A stretch of 21,391 bases of DNA from a virus. The notes under the pieces were generated by a model. It saw nothing but the letters and a program-made list of their open reading frames with translations. It did no database searches and was not told the origin of the DNA. The stretch is taken from positions 1 through 21,391 of IMG/VR virus record IMGVR_UViG_3300045790_001538; one strand, written 5' to 3'. Positions 1 through 7,505 of the stretch are shown here, one piece after another; within the stretch, counting starts at the first letter, position 1; the number at the start of each line of letters is the position of its first letter. Made by a program: the position numbers and the translations under genes.

Positions 1-179
1 AAAACGCCATCAATGACAGCCTCACCCACAGCAAACTTCACGTTCAACCCAGAGGAATCCCCGTAAGGTAAAAGCCCGCCCGAAGTGGTTGCACCGGACG
101 AAATGAGTTGACGAAACAGATCGCGGTATTGGTCGGTAGTAATTATTTGCCCAGATTTGGGGTACGCGGTAATTGTCAC
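1..179 (-). CDS. Minor tail / tail-tip protein, N-terminal part only
   Basis: A coding frame opens with GTG at 179 and runs off the left edge, so only the first 59 codons are visible. AAGGAG lies five bases before the GTG and fixes the start. The visible part begins MTITAYPKSGQI and later has a Gly/Ser/Thr-rich stretch and LNVKFAVGEAVIDG, which looks like the start of a beta-rich adhesion or baseplate-type domain. It directly follows the collar-domain tail gene, where siphophages usually carry receptor-binding or further minor tail proteins, so a tail-tip role is inferred from position. A terminator-like hairpin separates it from the preceding gene. No specific family is recognised. Confidence 0.7.
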   Translation of the reverse strand, partial: MTITAYPKSGQIITTDQYRDLFRQLISSGATTSGGLLPYGDSSGLNVKFAVGEAVIDGV

Positions 180-196
180 AAGGACTCCTTAACGAG

Positions 197-218
197 AAAA
201 GCCCTCCACGGGGAGGGC
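197..218 (-). terminator. Intrinsic terminator-like hairpin after the collar-domain tail gene
   Basis: On the minus strand GCCCTCC, a four-base loop (CCGT) and GGAGGGC form a 7-bp GC-rich stem directly followed by TTTTCTCG. It lies between the stop of the tail gene at 244 and the ribosome site of the next tail gene at about 186-191. Confidence 0.75.
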
Positions 219-243
219 GTCAGAAATGGTTGATAGTGGGCAA

Positions 244-1881
244 TCAGGTTTTGATAATAAAATTGAGGACTATGTATGGCTGCAAATTGTTGTGAGCAAG
301 CCCACCACCAGTAGAACTTGTTGCACCACTTTGCCCGCCCAAACTCTCGGCACGACGAACCCCCGACCAGGGGGACGAATCACCGAACGATGTGGGTATC
401 GAATGTGAGTGGGATGGGATTTCGGCGATGGTCAATGTGTGTGTTTCCGCACCACCAGTTGCACCCAACGAAGCAAACGTGCCCGAACCTTTACCCACCG
501 CAACACGACCCGCATGATTCGGAAGTGCAAACGTGGTCGAGCCATCACCAGCACCAAACACAGTCCCCAACACAGCAAACAGCACCGGGTAAATTGTGCG
601 TGACACAAGCGAACCATCGCAGAGCAGGAAACCGACCGGAGCCGTTGAACCCGCGAACTCTTGAACAGCGCCAGGAGGAACAGCACCCGAACCGTTCTCA
701 GCGTTTTGTTCCAACGCCGAAACCCTCTTATCAGTTTTTGACTGTTTGGCCGCAAGAATCGCTTGCCAATCGAACCCCGTCGCATCCCCAACAACAGCAC
801 CCACAAGGACACCATCCGAAGAAATACTAATCGGCGTCTCAGCAACCTGCGCCTTGACTTCTTGATCGTTGACCACGATTGTGACCCACGAACCCAAGAG
901 CCACTTATCGCCGAAACCCTCCGCCATATCCGTGGAAGGGACCACTTCAAGGGACGTAATTGTGGAGCCCTCTTTTGCGAGAACCTCCAAACCCGCCTGA
1001 GTTAGTTCCGTGACATCGTTCGTGTTGCGTTGGTCGATGAAGCGCTCTTTACGACCCCAAATAGCTTCAGAGAGGAGTGACGCCGGTGTGGTCACTTCCA
1101 CAATGGTGCGTTCAATACCCTCACCCTGACCAGCCACAAAAACTCTCGTGACACCCGGAGCCGAGTAACCATACTTTGAACTCGTCAGTTGGTTGTTGGC
1201 AATATCCCAACGAACCTCCGCCGAAACATCCTGCGGTGCCGTGACCCGAAACTCACGACTCAAACCAACCTGAACAACATCAAACAGAAGGTCAGAACCC
1301 AACGCAATCTCCTGCGTTAGTTCAAGGAGATTTTGGAACCGTGGCGACTTCGAGAGCGACATACCAAGCCCACCATCAGGGGCAAGAGTCAAATCCGTTT
1401 GACGCGCAACTGACGCCGTAGGGCCAATGTTCTCTGACACAAAGGCACGCATGAGAGCCTCACCCAAGCCGGTACGAACATCATTAGAAACAGACTGTGT
1501 TGAAGGGTCCGAATTGCTCGGCTGGGGGAAAGCCAAAGCGCCAGCCATGACAACCAAATCGGAGACACCCTCAATTTTCCACTGCCCATCAGGGTCAACC
1601 GAAGTCGCTTCATAATTGGCGTAAAGCATATCGCCGGTGAACTTGTAGCCATTCGGGCCCGTCACAATGACACCCGAACCCTGAGTCCTGAGCACAGCAC
1701 ACAACGCATGAGACACACGAACACCCGCAGCATCCAAAACCGTGTTCGGCAATTTGATCGACCACGACCCGAGAGTATTCATTCGAGGTACAACAAACAT
1801 ACCTTCACCAAGATCGTCCTCACTCAACTGACCAACACGCGCGAGACTCGAATCACGAACTTCAACAGTCCACCCAAGCAT
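244..1881 (-). CDS. Minor tail protein, Gp37-like N-terminus fused to tail-collar domain
   Basis: A 545-residue virion protein. Residues 1 to about 390 resemble the siphovirus Gp37-like (ReqiPepy6) tail proteins that follow Dit: the opening WTVEVRDSSLARVGQL, the GSWSIKLP segment and a SKYGYSAPGVTRVFVAGQGEG segment. From about residue 405 the protein is a phage tail-collar domain: PGAVQEFAGSTAPVGFLLCDG, then TTFALPNHAGRVAVGKG, HTLTIAEIPSHSHS and a closing NNLQPYIVLNFIIK. Such domains normally sit on short fibres or tail tips and help adsorption. The start overlaps the stop of the Dit-like gene (TGATG), so translation is probably coupled. Collar on the end of a Gp37-type protein is a fusion; the linker (about 385-405) is Ser/Ala/Glu/Asn-rich. 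Confidence 0.87.
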   Translation of the reverse strand: MLGWTVEVRDSSLARVGQLSEDDLGEGMFVVPRMNTLGSWSIKLPNTVLDAAGVRVSHALCAVLRTQGSGVIVTGPNGYKFTGDMLYANYEATSVDPDGQWKIEGVSDLVVMAGALAFPQPSNSDPSTQSVSNDVRTGLGEALMRAFVSENIGPTASVARQTDLTLAPDGGLGMSLSKSPRFQNLLELTQEIALGSDLLFDVVQVGLSREFRVTAPQDVSAEVRWDIANNQLTSSKYGYSAPGVTRVFVAGQGEGIERTIVEVTTPASLLSEAIWGRKERFIDQRNTNDVTELTQAGLEVLAKEGSTITSLEVVPSTDMAEGFGDKWLLGSWVTIVVNDQEVKAQVAETPISISSDGVLVGAVVGDATGFDWQAILAAKQSKTDKRVSALEQNAENGSGAVPPGAVQEFAGSTAPVGFLLCDGSLVSRTIYPVLFAVLGTVFGAGDGSTTFALPNHAGRVAVGKGSGTFASLGATGGAETHTLTIAEIPSHSHSIPTSFGDSSPWSGVRRAESLGGQSGATSSTGGGLAHNNLQPYIVLNFIIKT

Positions 1882-2744
1882 CAGTAAACCCCCTCAAACC
1901 GTGGCTTATAGTTGCCCGAAATTCTGGATGCCGCAGTGGCCCCAACCATCGTCACATTTACCTGATTTGCACCAGGCGACAACTGAGGGAACTTCGGGCT
2001 CGAACCCAAATCTGCGTAACGATTCGCGCCAGTACCATCAACAACAGTCACGCCCAACAACCCGCGCGTCACAGTGACAGTCTCCCCATCGGCAAGAGCC
2101 GACCCAAAACTGTAACCCTCACCATTGACCAAAATGGTTGTCGCACCAGAGGACGGACCAACAATAATGACCGTCAAATCTGCGCCAACATCCGACCCCA
2201 ACACAATCGACAAACTACCAATCGCGTTAGAAGGCGAAACAGGCAAACCGCTCAAATTGTTCAAGAAAGGTTCAGTGCCAGCATCCGACGTCGAAACAGC
2301 AAACTGCAACGCGTCACGAGCCACCCAAAACGGGTTAGGGCACTCCACCGAAATGAGGAACCGCCCAAAAGTCTCACGCGAAGACCCATCACCCTCAAGC
2401 CCAGACTGATAAACAAACTCAGACTCAAGAGCCGTACCATCGGCATACTCCGCCACAACACGAGGCAAAGCCCACCCCACACGAGGCAACACAATCGACG
2501 TCAAACGACGAAACAAAACCTCAGAAGCAAGACGATCCGCCGCAAAAAAAGAAACATCCAAATCCATGACACGAGTATCCGAACGAGTCCCCCGATACGC
2601 CGCCCCATCACCAGCACCACGAGTCAACCTCGGAACCTTAGAAGAAACCCCAAAGCCTGAAGAATTTTCTCCATGCACAAACTCAGACGAAGACGACGTA
2701 CCCAACTCAATGCGGTCAACCGCAGACTCAAGAAAAATTCTCAT
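1881..2744 (-). CDS. Distal tail (Dit)-like minor tail protein
   Basis: A 287-residue protein directly downstream of the tape measure gene, the usual place of the distal tail protein that forms the hub under the tail tube. Residues 30-130 carry RGTRSDTRVMDLDVSFFA and later ETFGRFLISVECPNPFW, a pattern of siphovirus Dit/tail-component proteins; the end YKPRFEGVY is also typical. The start ATG overlaps the tape-measure stop as ATGA, and the stop overlaps the next start as TGATG, so three tail genes are probably translationally coupled. The plus strand over its 5' half is strikingly poor in T (only 2 in positions 2461-2520), unlike the tape measure gene beside it, which hints at a different history. 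Confidence 0.85.
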   Translation of the reverse strand: MRIFLESAVDRIELGTSSSSEFVHGENSSGFGVSSKVPRLTRGAGDGAAYRGTRSDTRVMDLDVSFFAADRLASEVLFRRLTSIVLPRVGWALPRVVAEYADGTALESEFVYQSGLEGDGSSRETFGRFLISVECPNPFWVARDALQFAVSTSDAGTEPFLNNLSGLPVSPSNAIGSLSIVLGSDVGADLTVIIVGPSSGATTILVNGEGYSFGSALADGETVTVTRGLLGVTVVDGTGANRYADLGSSPKFPQLSPGANQVNVTMVGATAASRISGNYKPRFEGVY

Positions 2745-4522
2745 ACCAGTCTCGCTTTCAATCGACGGCCAGCAGCAAACAACTCTTCAGTCGAAGACAT
2801 CCCAGGCGAACCGTTGTTCACATAGTTCAACGTCAGCCCAGAACCCCCAGCACGATCCAACGGGATCACCGAAGCGCCACGGCCAAGGTTCAATATTTCT
2901 GGCCCCTGCTCGCCAACCATGACCGAACCTGAACCAGTAATCGTTCCACCACTAGCAAGCATCGGAATTTTTCCAATGGTGAAATCAATCTCGCCACCCG
3001 TGATCCCGGCGATGAAATTGCCGACACCGTTCAGCCCATCAATGGCACCATTTACGAGGCGAATAATCGTGTTGATGTACCCCTTGATAAAGTCCACAAC
3101 AGTGTTGAAAACGCCTTGAACAATTCCGCCAATACCTTCAAAAATTGTTGAGAATGCGCCGACCAGGCCACTCCACAAACCCGACCACCAAGAGGCAATA
3201 CCCTCACCGATGGCAACAAAAGAGTTATACAAGTTTGTGAAATAGCCCACAACAGCACCCACAATGTTGTTCCAAACGGAAAGAATGAACTCAAATACGG
3301 CAGTCCACAAACCATTCCACCAACCAAGGAACGCATTGAGCCCATCCATGATCCAGCCGACGAATCCGCCCCAAACATCGAGCAGGAACTTTACAACAAC
3401 ATCCCAGTTCATCATCAGCGCAATAATGCCTGCAATAAGAAGGGCAATTCCAATGACAATCCATGTGATCGGGTTGGCAAGTAGCGCCATGGTAAACGCC
3501 CATGTGGAGGCAATAGCAGGGACCAAAGCGGTCACATACGCACCAATTCCACCGGCCGCCGCAATAGCCATTGCGATACCAACACCAGTAATTCCTAAGG
3601 CGATAAGGCCGAGGCCAATCGCAAGCGGAATAAGCCAGCTCGAATTTGACTGAATGTAATCAAAGACTCCCGTGATTGTTTCACCGGCAGTTTTGAAAGC
3701 AGGCGTCAACCCGTCAAGTTTTGCTGTAACTGCACCCAAAATCGTAGGGAAGTCTTTGAATGCTGGACCAAGAAAGGCTGCACCCAAACGGCCAACAGCC
3801 GCCCCCAGATTGTCAAAAGAGCCCTGCGTGGTTCCGCCGGAAGCAAGCGCAGCGCCACCAATGTTCTCCTCAATAACTTTGCGGAAAGTTGCCGAGTCAA
3901 CCTCACCATTAGCAACCATCTTGGAAAGAGCCTCTTGAGTGACCCCATACTCTGCTGCAAGCCACTGGAAGATTGGGATTCCACGATCAGCGAGTTGGTT
4001 CAAGTTATCTGTATAAACAACGCCGGTTGCCGTGGTCTTATTTATGATCGCACCCATGTCGGTGAGGGAAACACCAGCAATAGTTGCGGCATCGGCAGTT
4101 AGTTTGAGATATTTTTCAAGTTCCTGCCCCGGCTTGATCCCAGCGGCAAGGGCCGAAGCGGCGACGGTAGCCGCATCGCCCATTCCAAAAGCCGTCCCCT
4201 TTACTGCCGCGAGTGCGTCATCCATGATGCCGGTGACCTCAACAGCGGTCCATCCAAGGCCCGAAAGTTTTGCGGAAGCATTCTCAATGTCGCTAAGACG
4301 GTTGAAGCCTGAGACCATGACGGCCCCGAGCGCGGCAACTGCAGTAACAGCTGCAGCAATCCCGCCGACTTTTACTGCCTTGAGAAGCCCTTTGGAAAAG
4401 TCCATGCCAAATGAATCGCTTGCAGCCGCGCCAGCATCAGCAGATGCCTTCTCAAGAGTTTTTCCAAACCCGTCCGTAGTCGGAATGATTTGAACGTATG
4501 CCGTAGCAATAGCTGACGCCAT
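2741..4522 (-). CDS. Tape measure protein
   Basis: A 593-residue protein that sets tail length and passes into the host envelope during DNA entry. Residues 40-75 and about 290-375 are strongly hydrophobic (LIPLAIGLGLIALGITGVGI is one segment), probable membrane helices. Residues 80-230 match the conserved tape-measure N-domain (segments like ADAATIAGVSLTDMGAIINK and ADRGIPIFQWLA). After them comes a Trp-rich repeat region with WW/WNGLW spacing, and a C-terminal MVGEQGPEILNLGRG motif common in tape measures. At roughly 0.15 nm per residue it predicts a tail near 90 nm, on the short side. Ribosome site AAGGAG lies nine bases before the ATG. It follows the tail chaperones, as expected. Confidence 0.95.
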   Translation of the reverse strand: MASAIATAYVQIIPTTDGFGKTLEKASADAGAAASDSFGMDFSKGLLKAVKVGGIAAAVTAVAALGAVMVSGFNRLSDIENASAKLSGLGWTAVEVTGIMDDALAAVKGTAFGMGDAATVAASALAAGIKPGQELEKYLKLTADAATIAGVSLTDMGAIINKTTATGVVYTDNLNQLADRGIPIFQWLAAEYGVTQEALSKMVANGEVDSATFRKVIEENIGGAALASGGTTQGSFDNLGAAVGRLGAAFLGPAFKDFPTILGAVTAKLDGLTPAFKTAGETITGVFDYIQSNSSWLIPLAIGLGLIALGITGVGIAMAIAAAGGIGAYVTALVPAIASTWAFTMALLANPITWIVIGIALLIAGIIALMMNWDVVVKFLLDVWGGFVGWIMDGLNAFLGWWNGLWTAVFEFILSVWNNIVGAVVGYFTNLYNSFVAIGEGIASWWSGLWSGLVGAFSTIFEGIGGIVQGVFNTVVDFIKGYINTIIRLVNGAIDGLNGVGNFIAGITGGEIDFTIGKIPMLASGGTITGSGSVMVGEQGPEILNLGRGASVIPLDRAGGSGLTLNYVNNGSPGMSSTEELFAAGRRLKARLV

Positions 4523-5154
4523 TTAGGACTCCTTAGGGTTCATGCGTTCAAGATTCTTCAAAACTGTGGAACGAGAGTGGGCAGCCTTTCCTGACTTCAC
4601 CGCATTACTTTTCAGCCACGGTCTAGGAATAGGTTTGACCTTCTTCTTTGAGTTGACCTGATGAGTCAGGTCAAAAAGTTCCGCCAACAGCATCCACTCA
4701 CTCGACGTCGGGTTCTTCCACCCAGAACGAGCAGCCTGCAACCACGACGCCGGGTCCCTCAAAAGAATGCGGACAAGATGGAGCGCCTCAAAATATGTGA
4801 CGCCCCGCCCGACGTCATCGAAGGAGAACGAAAAATGACTCCTAAAATCTGCACGAATCTCACTTGGGTGAGACTCCGCAAGTTCTAAGAGCCAGAGGAT
4901 TCCCCCAGTGAAACGCCAGACCCGTTGTCCGTCCACGACTTGATGAATAGGTTGAACTCATCAATAGACATGGCATCAACAGCGGCAAGCTCCTTGGAGT
5001 CAATGCCAAGCGTCGTTTCGAGGATGACGAATGCTCGGCCAAGGTCATCACTTTCATGACGTGACTTGCGCAAAGTTCCTGCGGATAGATTGGAAAACTT
5101 GGGGATTGTGTACTTCTTGCCAGCTTGCTCAAAATGGAATAGTTCAGTAGCCAT
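4523..5154 (-). CDS. Long tail assembly chaperone made by -1 frameshift
   Basis: The frame starting at ATG 5154 and the frame ending at 4523 overlap in the region 4885-4936 and are offset by -1. Slipping on GGGGGAA at 4906-4900 joins residues 1-84 of the short chaperone to 126 residues of the second frame, giving a protein of about 210 residues. The second part reads ILWLLELAESHPSEI and ends in a Lys/Arg-rich tail (KKKVKPIPRPWLK). It has no ribosome site of its own. This is the G/GT arrangement of siphophages, in which the long form binds the tape measure and brings tube subunits to it. Position between major tail protein and tape measure supports the call. Confidence 0.83.
4885..5154 (-). 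CDS. Short tail assembly chaperone
   Basis: An 89-residue protein, beginning MATELFHFEQAGKKYTIPKF, which is made when no frameshift happens. Lambda-G-like chaperones of this length coat the tape measure during tail building and are absent from the finished virion. It contains a helical acidic middle (IDEFNLFIKSW) and ends GESSGS shortly after the slip site. A purine-rich GAAGAG ribosome site lies upstream of the ATG, and a strong 12-bp hairpin stands between this gene and the major tail protein gene. Confidence 0.85.
   Translation of the reverse strand: MATELFHFEQAGKKYTIPKFSNLSAGTLRKSRHESDDLGRAFVILETTLGIDSKELAAVDAMSIDEFNLFIKSWTDNGSGVSLGESSGS
4900..4906 (-). other. -1 ribosomal frameshift slip site (GGGGGAA)
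   Basis: On the minus strand the short chaperone frame reads CTG GGG GAA TCC; slipping one base back on the run of five G keeps GGG paired and continues as GGA ATC CTC. The short frame stops within 20 bases after the site. The motif fits the G-rich slip sites of tail-chaperone genes. Confidence 0.8.
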
Positions 5155-5195
5155 TGTGGACTCTTCTCTTCTGTGAGTGGACTAAAAGGGTGGAG

Positions 5196-5229
5196 CCGTG
5201 ACTGGTGAGTCCACACACACCAGCCACGG
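5196..5229 (-). other. Strong hairpin between major tail protein and tail chaperone genes
   Basis: Minus strand CCGTGGCTGGTG and CACCAGTCACGG form a 12-bp stem with one G-U pair and a 10-base loop. A CTTTT run follows only after several unpaired bases, so it is a weak terminator at best; a role as a 3'-end stabiliser of the tail-tube mRNA is possible. The loop bases GTGGACT can also pair with AGTCCAC at 5179-5185 just downstream, giving an alternative fold. Confidence 0.6.
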
Positions 5230-5240
5230 GGTTTAGTGGG

Positions 5241-5768
5241 TTAGACCTCGAACTCGCCGTAGTAGGAGTCGAACGTGCGGCCCTCAGAGACATAGCAAGT
5301 GACCGTCACCGAGTACGCGATAGCTTCACCGTTAGCGACCATGATCGAATCGACGGACATAACCTCGCCAGCAGGAATGTAATGACGAATAATTTTCGCT
5401 CCATCAACAATGTCGATGACGAACGACTTGCGGCCACCAGTAGCGGAAGGGTTCACTTCGAGCTTGCCGGCAACAACGGTCGCACCGAAGTAAAGTTCCA
5501 AGACGGCCTCAGAAGTTTCCAGCAATGTGAAAGAGAACATGGAAGTTGCCTCGGTGATTGTTTCGCGCACGAGGTCACTGTTCTGCCATCCACGGATTTG
5601 AGACGTGGACTTATCCGTCGCAATCTCAATACCATCAGCAGACACATAACCAAGCTCTTCGAACGTGGTCAAAGCAGACACAGAACTAGTTGGTGCAGTA
5701 GCAGTGACAGGGGCAACATAAACTTTGCCTGAAATGCCCACCACAACGTTTTCGGCTGTAAGAGCCAT
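5241..5768 (-). CDS. Major tail (tube) protein
   Basis: A 175-residue protein forming the tail tube. It opens MALTAENVVVGISGKVYVAP and continues with ELGYVSADGIEIATDKSTSQIRGWQN, a pattern seen in siphophage tube proteins where the N-terminal strand is followed by a gating loop. The rest is beta-rich with EAVLELYFGA and a final YYGEFEV. AAGGAG lies eight bases before the ATG, one of the best ribosome sites of the window, as expected for an abundant protein. A terminator-like hairpin stands just upstream and another hairpin just downstream of the gene. Confidence 0.92.
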   Translation of the reverse strand: MALTAENVVVGISGKVYVAPVTATAPTSSVSALTTFEELGYVSADGIEIATDKSTSQIRGWQNSDLVRETITEATSMFSFTLLETSEAVLELYFGATVVAGKLEVNPSATGGRKSFVIDIVDGAKIIRHYIPAGEVMSVDSIMVANGEAIAYSVTVTCYVSEGRTFDSYYGEFEV

Positions 5769-5793
5769 GTTGTTTCTCCTTAAGGGTTAAACG

Positions 5794-5819
5794 AAAAAAC
5801 ACCCCAGGTAAGAGGTGTT
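5794..5819 (-). terminator. Terminator-like hairpin upstream of the major tail protein gene
   Basis: Minus strand AACACCTC, loop TTACCT, GGGGTGTT, then a run of T: an 8-bp stem with one G-U pair and a six-T tract (two of them in the stem). It lies between the tail terminator gene and the ribosome site of the major tail protein. Confidence 0.7.
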
Positions 5820-5822
5820 CAG

Positions 5823-5851
5823 TGGGCGAAGCCCATCCCGGCGAAAACCGG
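5823..5851 (-). other. Two small tandem hairpins downstream of the tail terminator gene
   Basis: Positions 5838-5851 (CCGG, six-base loop, CCGG) and 5823-5835 (TGGGC, TTC, GCCCA) form two small stems right before the terminator-like hairpin at 5794-5819. Together they make a three-hairpin block in the 87-base gap upstream of the major tail protein gene. Confidence 0.5.
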
Positions 5852-5855
5852 AAAC

Positions 5856-6263
5856 TTACATTGAAGACGCCTTTACGAAGACTTCAAATATCATGTATCG
5901 CTGTTCTTGTGGGCCTTCGTTATCAACCCGGATAGGTGAGGTGATGGTCTCCACAAGTTTGATATCGCCCCAAGGCATCGCACGCATAAGAGCCTCTACG
6001 ACAAGCGCTAAACCTGACGCATTCGCGTAAGTATTTGCCCACACATTCACGCCGAGACGTTCAGCTTTTGTGAGCCCTCGAACCATCATTGAGCCACCGT
6101 CAGAGCGGACGGTCACAATCTTGGCCGGGTAAGGCTTCACGCCTGCTGCCGGTTTTACAGTTGCAACTACAACGCCTGAAGTCATCGCACCAGACATTGC
6201 AGACAGAGAGGACGTGAGGCGTGCGACAACAAGCTTCTCAACATCGGGAAAGATAGTCGCCAT
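5856..6263 (-). CDS. Tail terminator / tail completion protein (gpU-like position)
   Basis: A 135-residue protein starting MATIFPDVEKLVVARLTSSL. Siphophage tail terminators of this length begin with an N-terminal helix like this, followed by a strand (PAKIVTVRSDGG) and a middle helix (ASGLALVVEALMRAM), and end with a strand (YMIFEVFVKASS). Such proteins cap the finished tube and join it to the head. The gene is the last before the major tail protein, as usual. A GAGG ribosome site lies seven bases before the ATG. Assignment rests on order, size and general fold pattern rather than on a unique motif. Confidence 0.75.
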   Translation of the reverse strand: MATIFPDVEKLVVARLTSSLSAMSGAMTSGVVVATVKPAAGVKPYPAKIVTVRSDGGSMMVRGLTKAERLGVNVWANTYANASGLALVVEALMRAMPWGDIKLVETITSPIRVDNEGPQEQRYMIFEVFVKASSM

Positions 6264-6266
6264 GTT

Positions 6267-6536
6267 TTACCTCTTTCCAAAACGACGAGCGACGCCGCGA
6301 GAAGCGAGCGCCCTAGACAGGTTTCCCTGTGACGCCTCGACATTCAAAGCATCCGGGGCGGGATCAATGACAGTAGACGAATAGCGCAATGCGTGCGTTT
6401 CTGAATAAACGAAGAAACGGTCACCTGCGGCCCTTGCCATTGACTCGGCTTCTTTGTCAATCAAGCCGCGGACTTCAGTCCCCTTCAAGATTTGTTTGCT
6501 GACTTCTTTACGATCCAGTTCAAACCTTTTAGCCAT
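6267..6536 (-). CDS. Small neck / minor capsid protein (HK97 gp10-like position)
   Basis: An 89-residue basic protein (MAKRFELDRKEVSKQILKG). It has an N-terminal helix pair followed by a predicted strand-rich part (RYSSTVIDPAPDA) and a basic end (GVARRFGKR). The pattern of an amphipathic helix, a central GDRFFVYSETHALRYSS region and a basic tail resembles short HK97 gp10-type proteins found between the head-tail stopper and the tail terminator. The start overlaps the end of the upstream gene by eight bases. The family assignment is by position and pattern only. Confidence 0.65.
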   Translation of the reverse strand: MAKRFELDRKEVSKQILKGTEVRGLIDKEAESMARAAGDRFFVYSETHALRYSSTVIDPAPDALNVEASQGNLSRALASRGVARRFGKR

Positions 6537-6846
6537 CGTGACTTCTCACCGCCACAACAACGCCCTTAGGGATACCAGAAGCAGACGCCCAAGCCTGGGC
6601 AATCCCATCCTTCACATACGAATCCCCGCGAATACCGAAAATGTCACCGTCAATGATGACTGTTCCGGTAGGCATATACAGCGTCACTTGGGATGAAACA
6701 GAGTTTGTTTCCGCCGATACAGCCTCATCAGTGGATCCAAAACCCACAAGACACTGAACCGTAAATGTGGACGTCTCATAAGTGGGGTTCCCATAATCGT
6801 CAACGACGTCGAGGACGGACCGAGTGACCGTAACCGACTCACTCAT
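6529..6846 (-). CDS. Head-tail stopper-like protein
   Basis: A 105-residue protein if it starts at ATG 6846 (MSESVTVTRSVLDVVDDYGN); a TTG 12 bases upstream is also possible. The order of a leading strand, DDYGNPTYETSTFTVQC, and IDGDIFGIRGDSY fits the small beta-barrel head-closure (stopper) proteins of SPP1 gp16 / HK97 type. The ATG overlaps the stop of the connector gene by eight bases (ATGAGTGA), pointing to coupled translation, since no clear ribosome site is seen. The role in closing the portal channel after packaging is inferred from position between connector and tail terminator. Confidence 0.7.
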   Translation of the reverse strand: MSESVTVTRSVLDVVDDYGNPTYETSTFTVQCLVGFGSTDEAVSAETNSVSSQVTLYMPTGTVIIDGDIFGIRGDSYVKDGIAQAWASASGIPKGVVVAVRSHDG

Positions 6847-7408
6847 AGCTTTGGACAATCAGAGAACCACGTTTGACCCTGAAAGAATCCGCCAAAACAT
6901 TATCGTCAGGTGCGAGCATTGTTTGCCCGCCCTGCGCCCACGTTGCAAACGTTCCCGACTCTGTAAATGGGCCGGTTGTTTCAGAAAATTGATTCAGGCC
7001 AGTCGTCGCCTTCTCCGCGATAAGCAACACCTTCTTAGCCACCTCAGCGATGCACAAGCGCACCACATCAGGGACTTCACCGCCATGAGTGTAAGCGACG
7101 TGCACGAAAGCTTCAGAAGTGTTAACAGTTGCCTCAGCGGCAAACAGGGTGAACTCAAGTTCAATCCCGCCGATAGTGGCAATAGATTCAACCGAAACAA
7201 CAGGACGTTGAGATAAGCGGACAACACCATCAAGGACACGCAACCGGACTAAAGAAGTCCCAGCCGTGAACTGTTGACGAGAACGAACCCTAAACAACTC
7301 CGAAGCCTTATCGAGGATCGCATTGACACGGCCCATCTCGAGGCTGGTCAGGTTGCGGCCTAATACTTCCTCAACATCAACCGACGTCGCCAACTGTATG
7401 ACAGCCAC
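6839..7408 (-). CDS. Head-tail connector (adaptor) protein
   Basis: A 189-residue protein starting with GTG at 7408, preceded by AAAGGTGG. It begins VAVIQLATSVDVEEVLGRNLTS; residues 20-45 form a helix (MGRVNAILDKASELFRVRS) and are followed by strands around RLSQRPVVSVESI. This is the layout of Gp6/Gp15-type adaptors, in which a DLxxxLGR-like start and helical bundle sit on the portal. It is the first gene after the major capsid protein, the usual place of the adaptor. The C-terminal third is Gly/Thr-rich (TGPFTESGTFATWAQGG), as often seen in actinophage homologues. Confidence 0.82.
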   Translation of the reverse strand: MAVIQLATSVDVEEVLGRNLTSLEMGRVNAILDKASELFRVRSRQQFTAGTSLVRLRVLDGVVRLSQRPVVSVESIATIGGIELEFTLFAAEATVNTSEAFVHVAYTHGGEVPDVVRLCIAEVAKKVLLIAEKATTGLNQFSETTGPFTESGTFATWAQGGQTMLAPDDNVLADSFRVKRGSLIVQSYE

Positions 7409-7447
7409 AACACACCACCTTTATATGTAGGAACAAAACTTGTGTGT

Positions 7448-7476
7448 GAGTGGTGCCGCCTGGGGAAGACGACACC
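7448..7476 (-). other. Hairpin downstream of the major capsid gene
   Basis: Minus strand GTGGTGTCG, an 11-base loop and CGGCACCAC form a 9-bp stem with one G-U pair. It is not followed by a U-run, so it is not a standard terminator. It lies between the capsid stop (7506) and the connector start (7408). Confidence 0.55.
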
Positions 7477-7505
7477 ACCCAACAGGTGCCCCGAAGGGCT
7501 ACCGC

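Noticed and set aside
4032-4493. Plus-strand 153-codon frame opposite the tape measure
   Set aside because: Low-complexity Ala/Ser/Pro sequence created by the Ala-rich tape measure on the other strand.
5205-5732. Plus-strand open frame of 175 codons opposite the major tail protein
   Set aside because: Mirror of the tail protein codons; no ribosome site and no family signal.
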